Shown here piece after piece: positions 1-8,684 of a stretch of DNA of 64,000 nucleotides. The stretch is from NCBI RefSeq assembly GCF_003226325.1, contig NZ_PDOD01000006.1, forward strand, positions 186,001 to 250,000, read 5' to 3'. The first letter of the stretch is position 1. The number at the start of each line of letters is the position of its first letter. The position numbers were made by a program, and so were the translations under genes. The notes below the pieces were generated by a model. That model was not told where the DNA came from and did no database searches. It saw nothing but the letters and a program-made list of their open reading frames with translations. This DNA is from Salipaludibacillus keqinensis. GTDB taxonomy: Bacteria; Bacillota; Bacilli; Bacillales; Salisediminibacteriaceae.

Positions 1-176
1 TATTTCTTACATTAAGGTTAACACAGCTTTCGTGTTTTGAGCACTGATTTCCCAAAGTATTTACATATTGATCATTCTATCATTGGTCTTTCAACCTTTA
101 CCCTGTTAGGATACTAGTAAATAGGAAAGATCATTGAATTATTTTCGGGAATTTCCCCATGTAAGGAGGAAGATTT

Positions 177-530
177 ATGGCTTCAAGAAATATACAGTAT
201 ACTACTCATCATTTGCTTCTTTGCAATGGTAAAAGCTGCAAAAAAGGGGGAGCCAAAGCGCTTCATAAAGCCATTCAACGAGAAATTTCAACGAATGGTT
301 TGAAGCAAAGTATTCAAACGACTCGCACGCGCTGTCTCGAAAGGTGCAAAGATCGATGTGTCGTTGTCGACTATCCAGACGGCACGTGGTACCATGCCCT
401 CTCAGAAGAGGATGCGCCCACTCTAATAAACACGCTAAGAAGTGAACGGCTCTGGTCTGAAAAAATTAGTCACCGAATGACTAACGACGAATCCGCTCAC
501 CAAAAAAAGTCAAAGAAGAAAAAGAAATGA
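177..530 (+). CDS. Thioredoxin-like [2Fe-2S] ferredoxin domain protein
   Basis: A 117-residue protein with Cys16 and Cys21 in LCNGKSCKKGGA, then Cys53, Cys57 and Cys61 in RCLERCKDRCVVVDYPDG. This spacing fits the thioredoxin-fold [2Fe-2S] ferredoxin family, where two Cys come from an N-terminal loop and two from a C-terminal loop. The fifth Cys is extra. In this family the cluster carries electrons or is structural; the partner here is unknown. The start is fixed by a strong AAGGAGGA at 163-170 placed six bases before ATG. The last 13 residues are mostly Lys and Ser, a basic tail that could bind nucleic acid or be disordered. The gene is single, converges on argS, and runs against the main strand bias. 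The upstream 176 bases show no other gene. Family assignment is fairly sure; the cellular role is unknown. Confidence 0.8.
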   Translation: MASRNIQYTTHHLLLCNGKSCKKGGAKALHKAIQREISTNGLKQSIQTTRTRCLERCKDRCVVVDYPDGTWYHALSEEDAPTLINTLRSERLWSEKISHRMTNDESAHQKKSKKKKK

Positions 531-620
531 ACCATTTCATTGGAAACTTCCACTCCTTGCGACGGATTGCATCGCACTTTCTCTCATTATGTGGATGGAA
601 GTGCCCCCTTTCGAGTCGCT

Positions 621-2306
621 TCACATCTTTTCAGGTGCCTCCATCCCTAATAACCTTAGCCCTTCTTTCAAAACGATTTTCACCGAATGCACAAGGCTCA
701 GTCGCGATTGGATCTGTTCTGGATCGTCTAATATTCGCACAGAGCCGTAATAATGATTGAAAGCCCTAGCTAATTCAACAACATATTTTGCTACTTGCGA
801 GGGGTCATATGCATCAAATGAGCGCTTAATCACATCGGGGAACTGCATCAAGCTGACAACAACCGGCCAAGCTGAGCTATCTTCCATTGCGCTTGTATAT
901 TGTTGAGAATCATTAAATCGCCCTTTTCGTAAAAGTGATGATGCCCTAGCGTGAGTGTATTGAATATACGGTCCTGTTTCTCCTTCGAATGTGAGCATAT
1001 CTTCTAGTGAAAACTCCACGTCATGAAGTCGAAAATGCTTCAGATCATGAAAAATAACAGCTCCTGTCCCAACATGACGAGCAACTTCCTCTTTATCTTC
1101 GAGATGAGGATTTTTATCATTGATATTCTTCATTGCTTGGTAAACTGCTTCTTCTAAAACCTCATCTAATAACACCACTTTCCCTTTTCGCGTGGACATT
1201 TTCTTGCCGTCTTTCAGCATCATTCCAAAGGGAACATGAGCCATGCCTTGTTCCCATTCACAGCCTATTTTACGTAACACGGCAAATAACTGTTTAAAGT
1301 GAAGACTTTGCTCACTTCCGACCACATAAAGAGATTTCGCAAATCCATACTTCTTCTGACGATACATCGCCGCTGCAAGATCACGCGTCGCATAGAGAGT
1401 AGAGCCATCCCGCTTCTTAATTAAACAAGGAGGCATACCTTCAAAAGGAACCACCTTAGCCCCTTCAGATTCGACTAATACTCCTTTATACTCTAATAGC
1501 TCCACCACTCGCTTCATTTTATCGTTATAAAATGCCTCACCGGCTTGTGAATCGAACGTAATTCCCAGCTTATCGTAAATTTTTCCGAACTCTTTTAGAG
1601 ATTCATCCCGGAACCACGTCCAAAGGGAGATCGCTTCTTCATGTCCTTCTTCTAATTTCTTGAACCAATTCCTACCCTGCTCCTCTAAGTCAGGGTTCTC
1701 CTTTGCTTCTTCGTGAAACTGAACATAGAGCTTCAACAGTTCTTTAATCGGTTCTTTCTTCACAGTTTCCTCGTCACCCCACAGACGGTAAGCTGTAATT
1801 AATTTGCCGAATTGTGTCCCCCAGTCACCGATATGGTTTATTTTTACGGGGTTATACCCACATTTCTCTGCGATCAGCGAAAGAGAATGACCAATAACCG
1901 TTGAGCGCAAATGGCCCATGGAAAAAGGCTTAGCAATATTCGGTGACGAGAAATCCACAGTAATGACCTTTCCATTGCCGAAAATAGCTTTTCCGTAGTT
2001 TTCTTGGGCGGCCAGTATTTCAGCCATGACCTCAGTCGTAATCATTTCCCTATTCAAAAACACATTGACATAGCCACCGATAGCTTCTACTTTTTCAATA
2101 AAAGAAGCTGAGATTTTTTCCGACAATTCCTCTGCAATCATTTTCGGTGACTTCCGAAATGCCTTTGCTAATTCAAAACAAGGAAAGGCGAGATCACCCA
2201 TATGTTCGTGCTTTGGTTTTTCAATCATCCACTCGATCTTCCTGCGATCCCATTGCCCCTCCAACTGTTGTTTAATCACATGGGCGAACTCTTCTTTGAT
2301 CCTCAT
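621..2306 (-). CDS. argS: Arginyl-tRNA synthetase
   Basis: Charges tRNA-Arg with arginine in the cytoplasm. The protein is 561 residues, close to the 556 of the Bacillus enzyme. The class I HIGH-type signature is FSMGH at residues 128-132 within SPNIAKPFSMGHLRSTVIG, and the KMSK loop is KMSTRKG at 369-375. The C-terminus ends in LLGMEAPEKM, typical of ArgS. A longer frame extends 19 codons upstream, but ATG at 2306 has GAAGGAGGAAG just before it and gives the usual N-terminus MRIKEEF, so I chose it; the extra codons lie in the leader RNA. The gene is single and follows a T-box leader whose specifier triplet reads as an arginine codon, so expression should rise when tRNA-Arg is uncharged. It converges with the small ferredoxin-like gene. 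Confidence 0.97.
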   Translation of the reverse strand: MRIKEEFAHVIKQQLEGQWDRRKIEWMIEKPKHEHMGDLAFPCFELAKAFRKSPKMIAEELSEKISASFIEKVEAIGGYVNVFLNREMITTEVMAEILAAQENYGKAIFGNGKVITVDFSSPNIAKPFSMGHLRSTVIGHSLSLIAEKCGYNPVKINHIGDWGTQFGKLITAYRLWGDEETVKKEPIKELLKLYVQFHEEAKENPDLEEQGRNWFKKLEEGHEEAISLWTWFRDESLKEFGKIYDKLGITFDSQAGEAFYNDKMKRVVELLEYKGVLVESEGAKVVPFEGMPPCLIKKRDGSTLYATRDLAAAMYRQKKYGFAKSLYVVGSEQSLHFKQLFAVLRKIGCEWEQGMAHVPFGMMLKDGKKMSTRKGKVVLLDEVLEEAVYQAMKNINDKNPHLEDKEEVARHVGTGAVIFHDLKHFRLHDVEFSLEDMLTFEGETGPYIQYTHARASSLLRKGRFNDSQQYTSAMEDSSAWPVVVSLMQFPDVIKRSFDAYDPSQVAKYVVELARAFNHYYGSVRILDDPEQIQSRLSLVHSVKIVLKEGLRLLGMEAPEKM

Positions 2307-2350
2307 CCCTCTTCCTCCTTCTATCATTTGGTTGTTAGGGGCGAAAACAC

Positions 2351-2390
2351 AAAAAGCTCCCACCCCTTTACTTACTAAAGAGGCGAGAGC
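2351..2390 (-). terminator. T-box-controlled terminator before argS
   Basis: On the minus strand GCTCTCGCCTCTTT pairs with AAAGGGGTGGGAGC and is followed by TTTTTG. The hairpin lies just downstream of the conserved T-box sequence and 45 bases before the argS start, so it is the conditional terminator that the antiterminator replaces when uncharged tRNA binds. Confidence 0.85.
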
Positions 2391-2613
2391 TAAATTTATC
2401 CCGCGGTACCACTCTGATTGTCTCTATCATACAATAGAAACCACTTGGCATTGATAACGAGGCTGTCCCCGGCCTTCCCTACTAAAATTCAGGAAAGCAT
2501 CTCGAAAGTGCGTTTCATGATCTTTCGGCCATCGGGCTCCCACCATCTCCCAACTCGCTGAGGCTCTACCAACCATTACTCTCTTTGTCATCGATGTTAC
2601 AAGGAAAATATTA
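2391..2613 (-). promoter_or_regulatory. T-box riboswitch (tRNA-Arg sensing) of argS
   Basis: The minus strand carries the T-box core AGTGGTACCGCGG (plus-strand 2401-2413), a stem I start with GATGACAAAGAGAGTA, and a distal loop with AGCGAG and GGGAGATGGTGGGAGCCC. In the specifier region the RNA reads GAAACGCAC, which places the triplet CGC at 2510-2512. CGC is an arginine codon, matching the downstream gene. Established knowledge of T-boxes: uncharged cognate tRNA pairs with the specifier and the T-box bulge, stabilises the antiterminator and allows transcription. The 5' limit is an estimate from the putative promoter. Confidence 0.92.
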
Positions 2614-2619
2614 CTATTT

Positions 2620-2647
2620 ATATTACCACCGTTCTGAACAAATGCAA
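2620..2647 (-). promoter_or_regulatory. Putative promoter of the argS T-box transcript
   Basis: The minus strand has TTGCAT (2642-2647), a 16-base spacer and TAATAT (2620-2625). Transcription would begin near 2613, just before stem I. The -10 match is modest, so this is tentative. Confidence 0.45.
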
Positions 2648-2696
2648 GTCTTTTATATAACATTCAATTAAAAACACAGGCATCTTAACGGCTGGG

Positions 2697-3968
2697 TCAC
2701 AGAAATATAAATCCGAAGACGCCAAAGATAAGTGTAGATATAGTAGCGATCGCCACTCCAATCATCGTTTCATAAGGTAGCAGTTTAAATCTTTCTTTCA
2801 TATTCATACGTACACTAGATTTCGTGATATGAAAATATGTTCCATGAGGCAGATGGTCTAACACGGTTGCCCCTGCGTGAACCATAGCCGCACCTGCTAA
2901 AGCATGTATCCCGAGATCAATGATTGTGGGGGCAAAAACACTTCCTGCTACAGCCGTTCCGGCAGCGGTCGAACCAGTAGCACCAGACATCGTCACCCCT
3001 GCTAATGGTGCTAATATATACGCCGGTATATTGAACGCCTCAATCCCGTTTAAGATGTGTTCAATCAATGCTGAGTGAGAAATAACGCCCGCAAGCGTTC
3101 CAGTCCCTATTAACAGCACTGCAACTCCTGCCATTTTCTGCAGTCCTGAGGAAATGTACTCGTTAAGTTCTCTCCCTTTTCCCATCACCAAAGCTCCTAC
3201 CATTCCACCAATTGGTAATGCAAACAATGGATCTACATAAATACCCACGGTCGGCTGTAAAAGTAATAAGAAGATGGCGACAGCGGGAGCTGACAATGCG
3301 GCCATCAATGTAGGAGTTTCACCTTTCACCTCAGCTGAAAGATCGCTATCTTGAACGGTATCACCGACATATTTCATTCTCCTTGCTAATAAATATGTCA
3401 CCCCAATACCTACTAAAGCAGGAACCACCCCTGCAAACATCACAGTTGTCAACGGCACTTGAAAGGCTTCAGCAGCAGCAATCGTATTCGGATTTGGTGA
3501 GATAATGTTTCCCGCTTTTCCCCCACCCGAGATCGCCAGAAGTATGGCCATTTTCGACATATTTGTCCGCTTTGCAATGGATAAAGCTATTGGAGCAATC
3601 GTTAACACAGCTACTACAATAAACACACCCACACCAGTTAATACCATCATCGCTCCTGCGATAGCGAGAAGGGCTTTCGTTTCACCTAAGCCCTTTAGAA
3701 TCGACTCGGCAATCTTTTTTGCTGCCCCCGATTCAATGAGCACACCGGCAAGAACGCCAGCTGCCAATACCCTAAGCACGACACCTATCATGCCCTCCGC
3801 ACCATCAATCATAACGCCTACAGTTTCTGTGAGAGCTGCACCACCTGTGATCCCACCAATCACTGCACCAGCCATCATTGCATAAGCCGGAGCCACTCGA
3901 ATTAAAATTAATCCAATCGTGACACAAAGGGCGAGAATCGTCCCAAGTGATGTTAATTGAACATCCAT
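2697..3968 (-). CDS. GntP-family permease (gluconate or other organic-acid/D-serine class)
   Basis: A 423-residue integral membrane protein with about a dozen hydrophobic segments along its whole length. The conserved GntP core is present: the SGGGKAGNIISPNPNTIAAA motif in the middle and the glycine-rich SGATGSTAAGTAVAG segment followed by HAGATVLDHLPHGTYFH near the C-terminus. The family imports gluconate, related sugar acids or D-serine with protons. Substrate cannot be read from sequence. No sugar-acid kinase or dehydratase is nearby; the nearest metabolic enzyme is a D-aminoacylase about 1.4 kb away on the same strand. The start codon has only a weak ribosome site (AGGTG). It is divergent from the serine peptidase at 4235. 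Confidence 0.88.
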   Translation of the reverse strand: MDVQLTSLGTILALCVTIGLILIRVAPAYAMMAGAVIGGITGGAALTETVGVMIDGAEGMIGVVLRVLAAGVLAGVLIESGAAKKIAESILKGLGETKALLAIAGAMMVLTGVGVFIVVAVLTIAPIALSIAKRTNMSKMAILLAISGGGKAGNIISPNPNTIAAAEAFQVPLTTVMFAGVVPALVGIGVTYLLARRMKYVGDTVQDSDLSAEVKGETPTLMAALSAPAVAIFLLLLQPTVGIYVDPLFALPIGGMVGALVMGKGRELNEYISSGLQKMAGVAVLLIGTGTLAGVISHSALIEHILNGIEAFNIPAYILAPLAGVTMSGATGSTAAGTAVAGSVFAPTIIDLGIHALAGAAMVHAGATVLDHLPHGTYFHITKSSVRMNMKERFKLLPYETMIGVAIATISTLIFGVFGFIFL

Positions 3969-4172
3969 ATATGTAACACCTAACCAATCATCATCTTATT
4001 TTCTCCTATCATACTACGTTTTCAACTATTATGAATGATTAAAAACATGTGAAATCGCCTTCATATCAAGATTTTTTCAGATCAACTTTTACAGGACTAT
4101 TTACCATTCTCTTTCTGAATCTCATGTCCTATCTTCTCGACATTTCAAAGGAAATTGTTATTTTCCACCGAA

Positions 4173-4181
4173 TGATATAAA
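4173..4181 (+). promoter_or_regulatory. Putative extended -10 promoter of the serine peptidase gene
   Basis: TGATATAAA gives a TGn-extended -10 element (-10 TATAAA, 4176-4181), with TTGTTA about 15 bases upstream as a poor -35. It lies about 55 bases before the chosen start codon in the divergent gap with the GntP gene. Confidence 0.45.
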
Positions 4182-4234
4182 GAGCATACTTGTTTTTTAC
4201 ATCTACGAAACCAAAAAACAAGGAGGAATCACTT

Positions 4235-5227
4235 ATGCCTCACCTTTCAAAACAGGAAATTGAAATGGTTCGTAAAGTGAAAAGTAAGCAAAACGAAGCT
4301 GAAATTATGGAGAAGGAGAATGTTGTCGGTCTTGGGATTGGATTGAAAATAAAAGATGGAAAATTGACAGACAGACCAGCTTTAGTAACGTATGTGACAA
4401 GAAAAAAGTCGGTCGATGTATTGGCTGGAAAAGATGTGATTCCTGAAACGGTCGATGGTGTAGAGACCGATGTGATCGAAATTAGTATGCCTACTGTTCA
4501 AAAGAGTATACAAAACAGCGAACTTCTTCGCACCCTTCCTTCAAACGAGCTCAGCTCAAGGATGAGGCCAGTAAAAGGAGGCTGGAGCGTAGGTCACCCT
4601 GATATAACTGCTGGAACAGCGGGGGCCGTCGTGTTTAGAAAAGATGAAGAAAATATTGCCCACTATTACATTCTCTCGAATAATCATGTATTAGCCAACA
4701 GTAACGATGCAACCATCGGCGATCCGATTTTGCAGCCCGGTTCAGTAGACGGCGGAAGTGCCCCAGATGACCAAGTGGCCACGTTGAGTAAATTTATACC
4801 GATTGATCTCACACCGGACAAAAGAGAGGAAGACCACGACAATCTCGTTGATGCTGCGATTGCGGAAGGATCCCTCCAAGAGCTAGATCGGGAAGTATAC
4901 TGGAGTGGATATGTGAAAGGATGGCTGAAAAAAGAAGATGTAGAAGTGGGGATGCTGATTAAGAAAACGGGGCGGACGACTGGTTACACAACGGCTGAGA
5001 TTCTTTCGGTTGATGCTACGATCGATGTGAACTTCGGAAATAATCGTGTCGCTCGCTTTCGTGATCAAATCCTTGCCACCAGTTTTTCACAAGGGGGCGA
5101 CAGCGGCTCATTAGTCACAGACTTAGACAACCGTGCAGTAGGACTTCTGTTTGCGGGGAGTCCTGAAGTGACAATCCTGAACCAGATTGAGCATGTAAGA
5201 ACCTTGCTTGACATTGAATTTCTTTAG
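4235..5227 (+). CDS. Chymotrypsin-fold serine peptidase without an evident signal peptide
   Basis: A 330-residue protein with a trypsin-type catalytic triad: His151 in LSNNHVLAN, Asp206 in NLVDAAIAEG, and Ser290 in QGGDSGSLV. GKKTGRTTGYT-like and DSG motifs fit the bacterial S1-like peptidases that carry an N-terminal domain of about 100 residues; here that part includes VVGLGIGLKIKDGKLTDRPA. No signal peptide or membrane segment is visible at the N-terminus, so it appears cytoplasmic or released by another route. The start at 4235 has AGGAGG at 4221-4226; the frame extends 15 codons upstream but lacks a ribosome site there. The gene is single with its own promoter and terminator. Substrate is unknown. 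It is not HtrA: there is no PDZ domain. Confidence 0.82.
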   Translation: MPHLSKQEIEMVRKVKSKQNEAEIMEKENVVGLGIGLKIKDGKLTDRPALVTYVTRKKSVDVLAGKDVIPETVDGVETDVIEISMPTVQKSIQNSELLRTLPSNELSSRMRPVKGGWSVGHPDITAGTAGAVVFRKDEENIAHYYILSNNHVLANSNDATIGDPILQPGSVDGGSAPDDQVATLSKFIPIDLTPDKREEDHDNLVDAAIAEGSLQELDREVYWSGYVKGWLKKEDVEVGMLIKKTGRTTGYTTAEILSVDATIDVNFGNNRVARFRDQILATSFSQGGDSGSLVTDLDNRAVGLLFAGSPEVTILNQIEHVRTLLDIEFL

Positions 5228-5281
5228 ACCTCTTCAGGGAAAAACACTTAGCTTTCTTCGTCATAAAACAAAGAATAAGTG

Positions 5282-5326
5282 AAAACGGATGAATATTCAT
5301 ACTTAGTGAACATTCATCCGTTTTTT
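5282..5326 (+). terminator. Terminator of the serine peptidase gene
   Basis: AAAACGGATGAAT pairs with ATTCATCCGTTTTTT around a 15-base loop. The six-T run is on the plus strand, so it mainly ends the peptidase transcript; it may also slow the converging D-aminoacylase transcript. Confidence 0.85.
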
Positions 5327-5370
5327 ATTTGGACTCTAGTCATTGAAGTTAATCTACGGGAGAACCCCTT

Positions 5371-6969
5371 CTAAACTGAGCTTGGCTTTACTAACACTCC
5401 AGATTTCGGGTCTAAGAATTCTCCTAATTCGTATGCTTTTTTACCACTAACATATACGCTGTGAATCCCTTCAGAATATTGATGTGGGTCTGTGTAAGTC
5501 GCCATATCCTTCACTTCCGAAGGGTCAAAGAGCACAAGATCAGCGACAAACCCTTGTTTAATTAGTCCACGATCAGTAAAGCTTAACTTCTCCGCAACCG
5601 ACCCCGTCATTTTATAAATCGCCTCTTCAAGGCTGAACAATTTTTGCTCCCGTTGATATTTTCGGAAGACACGAGGAAAAGATCCATAGCTGCGAGGATG
5701 AGGCTTTCCTTTACTAAGAGGACCTTCCTTTGCCAATGCATAGCCGTCGGAACCAACCATGGATAGTTTGCCAGCAGCAACTGTAGCCACATCTTCTTCG
5801 CACATCGAAAACTTGACCATTTTCACTGCCCCTTTTTCTTCATAGATCAAATCCAACATGGCTTCCATCGGGGACATCTGTTTTAACACACTTATTTCGT
5901 CTAAATTCTTGCCCTCATAACCTTTGTTTGCATCTGTATTTACCGATGCCACAATAATACTGTGCCAACCAACTGATGATTCAATATGAGGGTTGACCTC
6001 TTTTACTATCTTTTCCCTCGTCTCCGGGGTAGTTATTCTCTCAGCCATTTTCGTCCAACCGCCATCATGCACCCATTTAGGCAATTGGCTCGTCAATGAA
6101 GTAGAGCTTGCAGGATAAGGATAAAAGTCATAATGAGCGTTAATCCCTTCCTTTCGTGCTTCTTCTAAACGTTCGATCGCCTGAACCACTTTCCCCCAGT
6201 TCTGCCTTCCAACCGCCTTTAAATGGGAAACTTGCAAAGAGACGTTCGATCGTCTCGCAACATCGATCGACTCTTCAATGGAATCAAGCAAATGATCCTC
6301 TTCATCTCGCATATGAGTAGAATAGATCCCGCCATACTCTACGACGACTTTACATAATTCTGCTAGCTCTTCCACATCTGCAAACATTCCAGGAGGATAA
6401 ACGAGACCTGATGAGAGGCCTACTGCACCTTGCTCCATTCCTTCTGCAACAAATTGCTTCATTCTTTCCATTTCAGCTGTAGTTGGCTTTCGATCTTCTA
6501 ATCCCATCGCCGCCGTACGAATCGCGCCATGACCGAGAAGAAAGCCAACGTTCATCGAAATTCCTTTTACATCAAACTGTTTTAAATACTCTTTATAATT
6601 CTCCCAGAACCACTCAACCTCGTCAGAATAAATGAATGAACCTGTTTCAATCATATGGGCTTTACTTTTCGGTGGACACGGGGCAACTGCCATGCCACAA
6701 TTTCCGATAATTTCCGTTGTCACTCCTTGAGACACTTTACTAGCGCCTCGTGAATCAACCAACAAGGTTAAGTCTGAATGGGTATGTATATCTATAAACC
6801 CCGGGGCAATAACTAATCCTGCAGCATCAACGACCCTCTCTGCCTCTACCTCTGAATCATTCTTTGGAAGGAATATTCTATCATGTTTAATCGCTACTAA
6901 CTGATGTTTCCCCTTCTTACCACTCCCGTCGATGACGAGACCATTTTTAATTACCACGTCCACTTTCAT
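5371..6969 (-). CDS. N-acyl-D-amino-acid deacylase (D-aminoacylase), amidohydrolase superfamily
   Basis: Hydrolyses N-acyl-D-amino acids to a free D-amino acid and a carboxylate, in the cytoplasm. The protein is 532 residues, a usual length. The metal-binding HTHSD sits in APGFIDIHTHSD, a metal-ligand Cys region is GNCGMAVAPCPP, and further ligands are in GGIYSTHMRDEEDHLLDSI and LQVSHLKAVG. A C-terminal GLIKQGFVADLVLFDPSEV segment closes the composite beta domain typical of amidohydrolases. ATG at 6975 directly abuts AGGAGG, so ATG at 6969, six bases from it, is the better start. The GNAT gene upstream is on the same strand 65 bases away and could be co-transcribed. Known relatives accept acyl-D-Glu, D-Asp or neutral D-residues; which applies here cannot be told. 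Confidence 0.88.
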   Translation of the reverse strand: MKVDVVIKNGLVIDGSGKKGKHQLVAIKHDRIFLPKNDSEVEAERVVDAAGLVIAPGFIDIHTHSDLTLLVDSRGASKVSQGVTTEIIGNCGMAVAPCPPKSKAHMIETGSFIYSDEVEWFWENYKEYLKQFDVKGISMNVGFLLGHGAIRTAAMGLEDRKPTTAEMERMKQFVAEGMEQGAVGLSSGLVYPPGMFADVEELAELCKVVVEYGGIYSTHMRDEEDHLLDSIEESIDVARRSNVSLQVSHLKAVGRQNWGKVVQAIERLEEARKEGINAHYDFYPYPASSTSLTSQLPKWVHDGGWTKMAERITTPETREKIVKEVNPHIESSVGWHSIIVASVNTDANKGYEGKNLDEISVLKQMSPMEAMLDLIYEEKGAVKMVKFSMCEEDVATVAAGKLSMVGSDGYALAKEGPLSKGKPHPRSYGSFPRVFRKYQREQKLFSLEEAIYKMTGSVAEKLSFTDRGLIKQGFVADLVLFDPSEVKDMATYTDPHQYSEGIHSVYVSGKKAYELGEFLDPKSGVLVKPSSV

Positions 6970-7034
6970 GTACATCCTCCTGTTCTGGAAATTAAGTTAG
7001 AATTCTATTGAAACTGTTCCCCTCTTAACCTTTA

Positions 7035-7841
7035 TCAAACTTGGTCAAAGGGAAGGTCTTTTTTTCGTTCGATCTCATATACACTGTATACCGTACCAGG
7101 GTCGAAACCTAACTTATCTGCCAACTTCATTGAAGCTTCGTTTTCAATATTACAGTCCCACGTCGGTATGAGCCTCCGGTCGAGACACTCTTGTATAAAT
7201 CGTTTAGCAACCTGAAAAGCCAATCCGCGCCCTCTAAATTCATCATGCGTGAAAATATCAATTTCTGCTTGGCTCTTACTTCTGTAAATCGATGTACACT
7301 CGGCTATCACCCGCTTGTCTTTTATGGCACAAATTCCAAGTCCTTGATGCAAAAATGTAGCCACATTTCCCCAAAAGCGCTGATAATAACTTGAGGTAAA
7401 TTTTTCGCTTTGATAGATCGACTCTTCGTTGATTGGTTGAATGGTTGCATCGACCAGAAGCCCTGCTGAAAGTTGATGAAAACGCCTTTTGTTAAAAGTA
7501 AACCACGTTCGTTCTGTCTTTTTCATGCAATTACTCTCCAACTGTTCTATACAGAGATCCCACTCAAGACTACTTGAAAAAATTATTATCTTTTTACTAT
7601 GTTTTTCTTCGTACAATTTTCTAAATGATTGAACAAATGCCTCTAAGGGGAGGCCGCACACATAATATTTATGACCTTCTGTTTCAATGATTGCCGCCTT
7701 AAGATCCGTTTGATTGTTCACACATATGTGCCCTTCAAGATAGCCATCTACAACCGCCTCAGCGAAAGTAGGAACCGTATCTGCGTGCTTTTTAAACAAA
7801 GGCCCAAGTAGAGAAAAATCTTTCTTGTAGAGTTTATTCAT
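7035..7841 (-). CDS. GNAT-family N-acetyltransferase
   Basis: A 268-residue protein. The C-terminal third is a GNAT fold: a beta strand with IDIFTHDEFRGRGLAFQVAKR, in which RGRGLA is the acetyl-CoA pyrophosphate loop, then CNIENEASMKLADKLGF, the usual last helix-strand pair. The first 130 residues are a separate domain with no motif I recognise. Substrate is unknown. AAGGAGG lies 13 bases before ATG at 7841. It sits 65 bases upstream of the D-aminoacylase on the same strand; a joint role in acylated amino acid metabolism is possible but unproven. Confidence 0.8.
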   Translation of the reverse strand: MNKLYKKDFSLLGPLFKKHADTVPTFAEAVVDGYLEGHICVNNQTDLKAAIIETEGHKYYVCGLPLEAFVQSFRKLYEEKHSKKIIIFSSSLEWDLCIEQLESNCMKKTERTWFTFNKRRFHQLSAGLLVDATIQPINEESIYQSEKFTSSYYQRFWGNVATFLHQGLGICAIKDKRVIAECTSIYRSKSQAEIDIFTHDEFRGRGLAFQVAKRFIQECLDRRLIPTWDCNIENEASMKLADKLGFDPGTVYSVYEIERKKDLPFDQV

Positions 7842-7999
7842 ATATAGGTTGAACCTCCTTAAATCATTACTTTTATCGAGGTAGGTTAACTATTAAAATG
7901 AGGTGTTGCATACAAGCTTGCCTGCCCTATCTCATATACCATTCTATTACCAGCGGTGGATTACCTTCTTGCTAGGATGATCACTCCATAGAACCAGAC

Positions 8000-8028
8000 A
8001 AAAAAACACTCCTTAAGTTAGGAATGTT
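8000..8028 (-). terminator. Terminator of the desKR operon
   Basis: On the minus strand AACATTCCT pairs fully (one G-U) with AGGAGTGTT and is followed by TTTTTG. It lies 36 bases past the desR stop codon. Confidence 0.8.
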
Positions 8029-8063
8029 CTCGTTCTACTAAACTAATTAAGGCTGGGGAAGCA

Positions 8064-8663
8064 TCACTTCGACCAGCCTTTTTCTTTGAATACTTTAATG
8101 GCTTCAATTCGGTTACTCACTTCGAGCTTTTCTAGGATAGAAGAGATATAATTGCGCACAGTACCGTTCGTCAAATATAGCTGCTCGGCAATTTCTTTTG
8201 TACTATTGCCTTCAGCCATTAATTCCAGCACGTCATTTTCACGATCTGTCAGTGGATTCTGTGGACTGTAAAACTCGTCCACAAGCTCAGGTGCGTAAAT
8301 ACGGCGCCCACCCATTACGCTTCGTATCGCACTTGCCAGCTCCTCACTTGGACTGTCTTTTAGCATATAGGCATGAACTCCCGCCTTGACAGCGCGTTGA
8401 AAATAACCGGACCTTGCAAACGTAGTTAAGATCATACACTTGCATTCGGCATGCTTTAACTCTTCCGCTGCATCGAGACCGCTTTTCAAAGGCATTTCGA
8501 TATCCATAATGCAGACATCCGGTTGGTTTTCATGCACTAATGAAACGACGTCTTCGCCATTGTTAGCACTTCCTACTACGGTCATGTCGTCTTCCAAATC
8601 AAGTAGTGCAGCAAGAGCACCTAACAGCATCTTTTGATCCTCGGCTATGACAATTCGAATCAT
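8064..8663 (-). CDS. desR: Response regulator of membrane fluidity
   Basis: A 199-residue NarL/FixJ-type regulator. The receiver domain has acidic residues Glu8-Asp9, the phosphoacceptor Asp54 in CIMDIEMP, Thr in ILTTF and Lys in MLKDSP. A LuxR-type helix-turn-helix occupies about 135-199 (LTDRENDVLELMAEGNSTKEI). Asp54 matches the known phosphorylation site of Bacillus DesR. Phosphorylated DesR activates the fatty acid desaturase gene after cold shock. It follows desK by 21 bases with ribosome site AGAAGGGAG, and the pair forms an operon downstream of the desaturase, the usual gene order. Confidence 0.92.
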   Translation of the reverse strand: MIRIVIAEDQKMLLGALAALLDLEDDMTVVGSANNGEDVVSLVHENQPDVCIMDIEMPLKSGLDAAEELKHAECKCMILTTFARSGYFQRAVKAGVHAYMLKDSPSEELASAIRSVMGGRRIYAPELVDEFYSPQNPLTDRENDVLELMAEGNSTKEIAEQLYLTNGTVRNYISSILEKLEVSNRIEAIKVFKEKGWSK

Positions 8664-8684
8664 CTCTTCTTCTCCCTTCTTTTT

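Noticed and set aside
527-760. Plus-strand frame after the ferredoxin-like gene
   Set aside because: Overlaps the 3' end of argS in antisense and has no family resemblance.
3505-3885. 126-codon frame opposite the GntP gene
   Set aside because: Antisense shadow of a conserved transporter; Pro/Ala/Thr-rich because of complementarity to hydrophobic codons.
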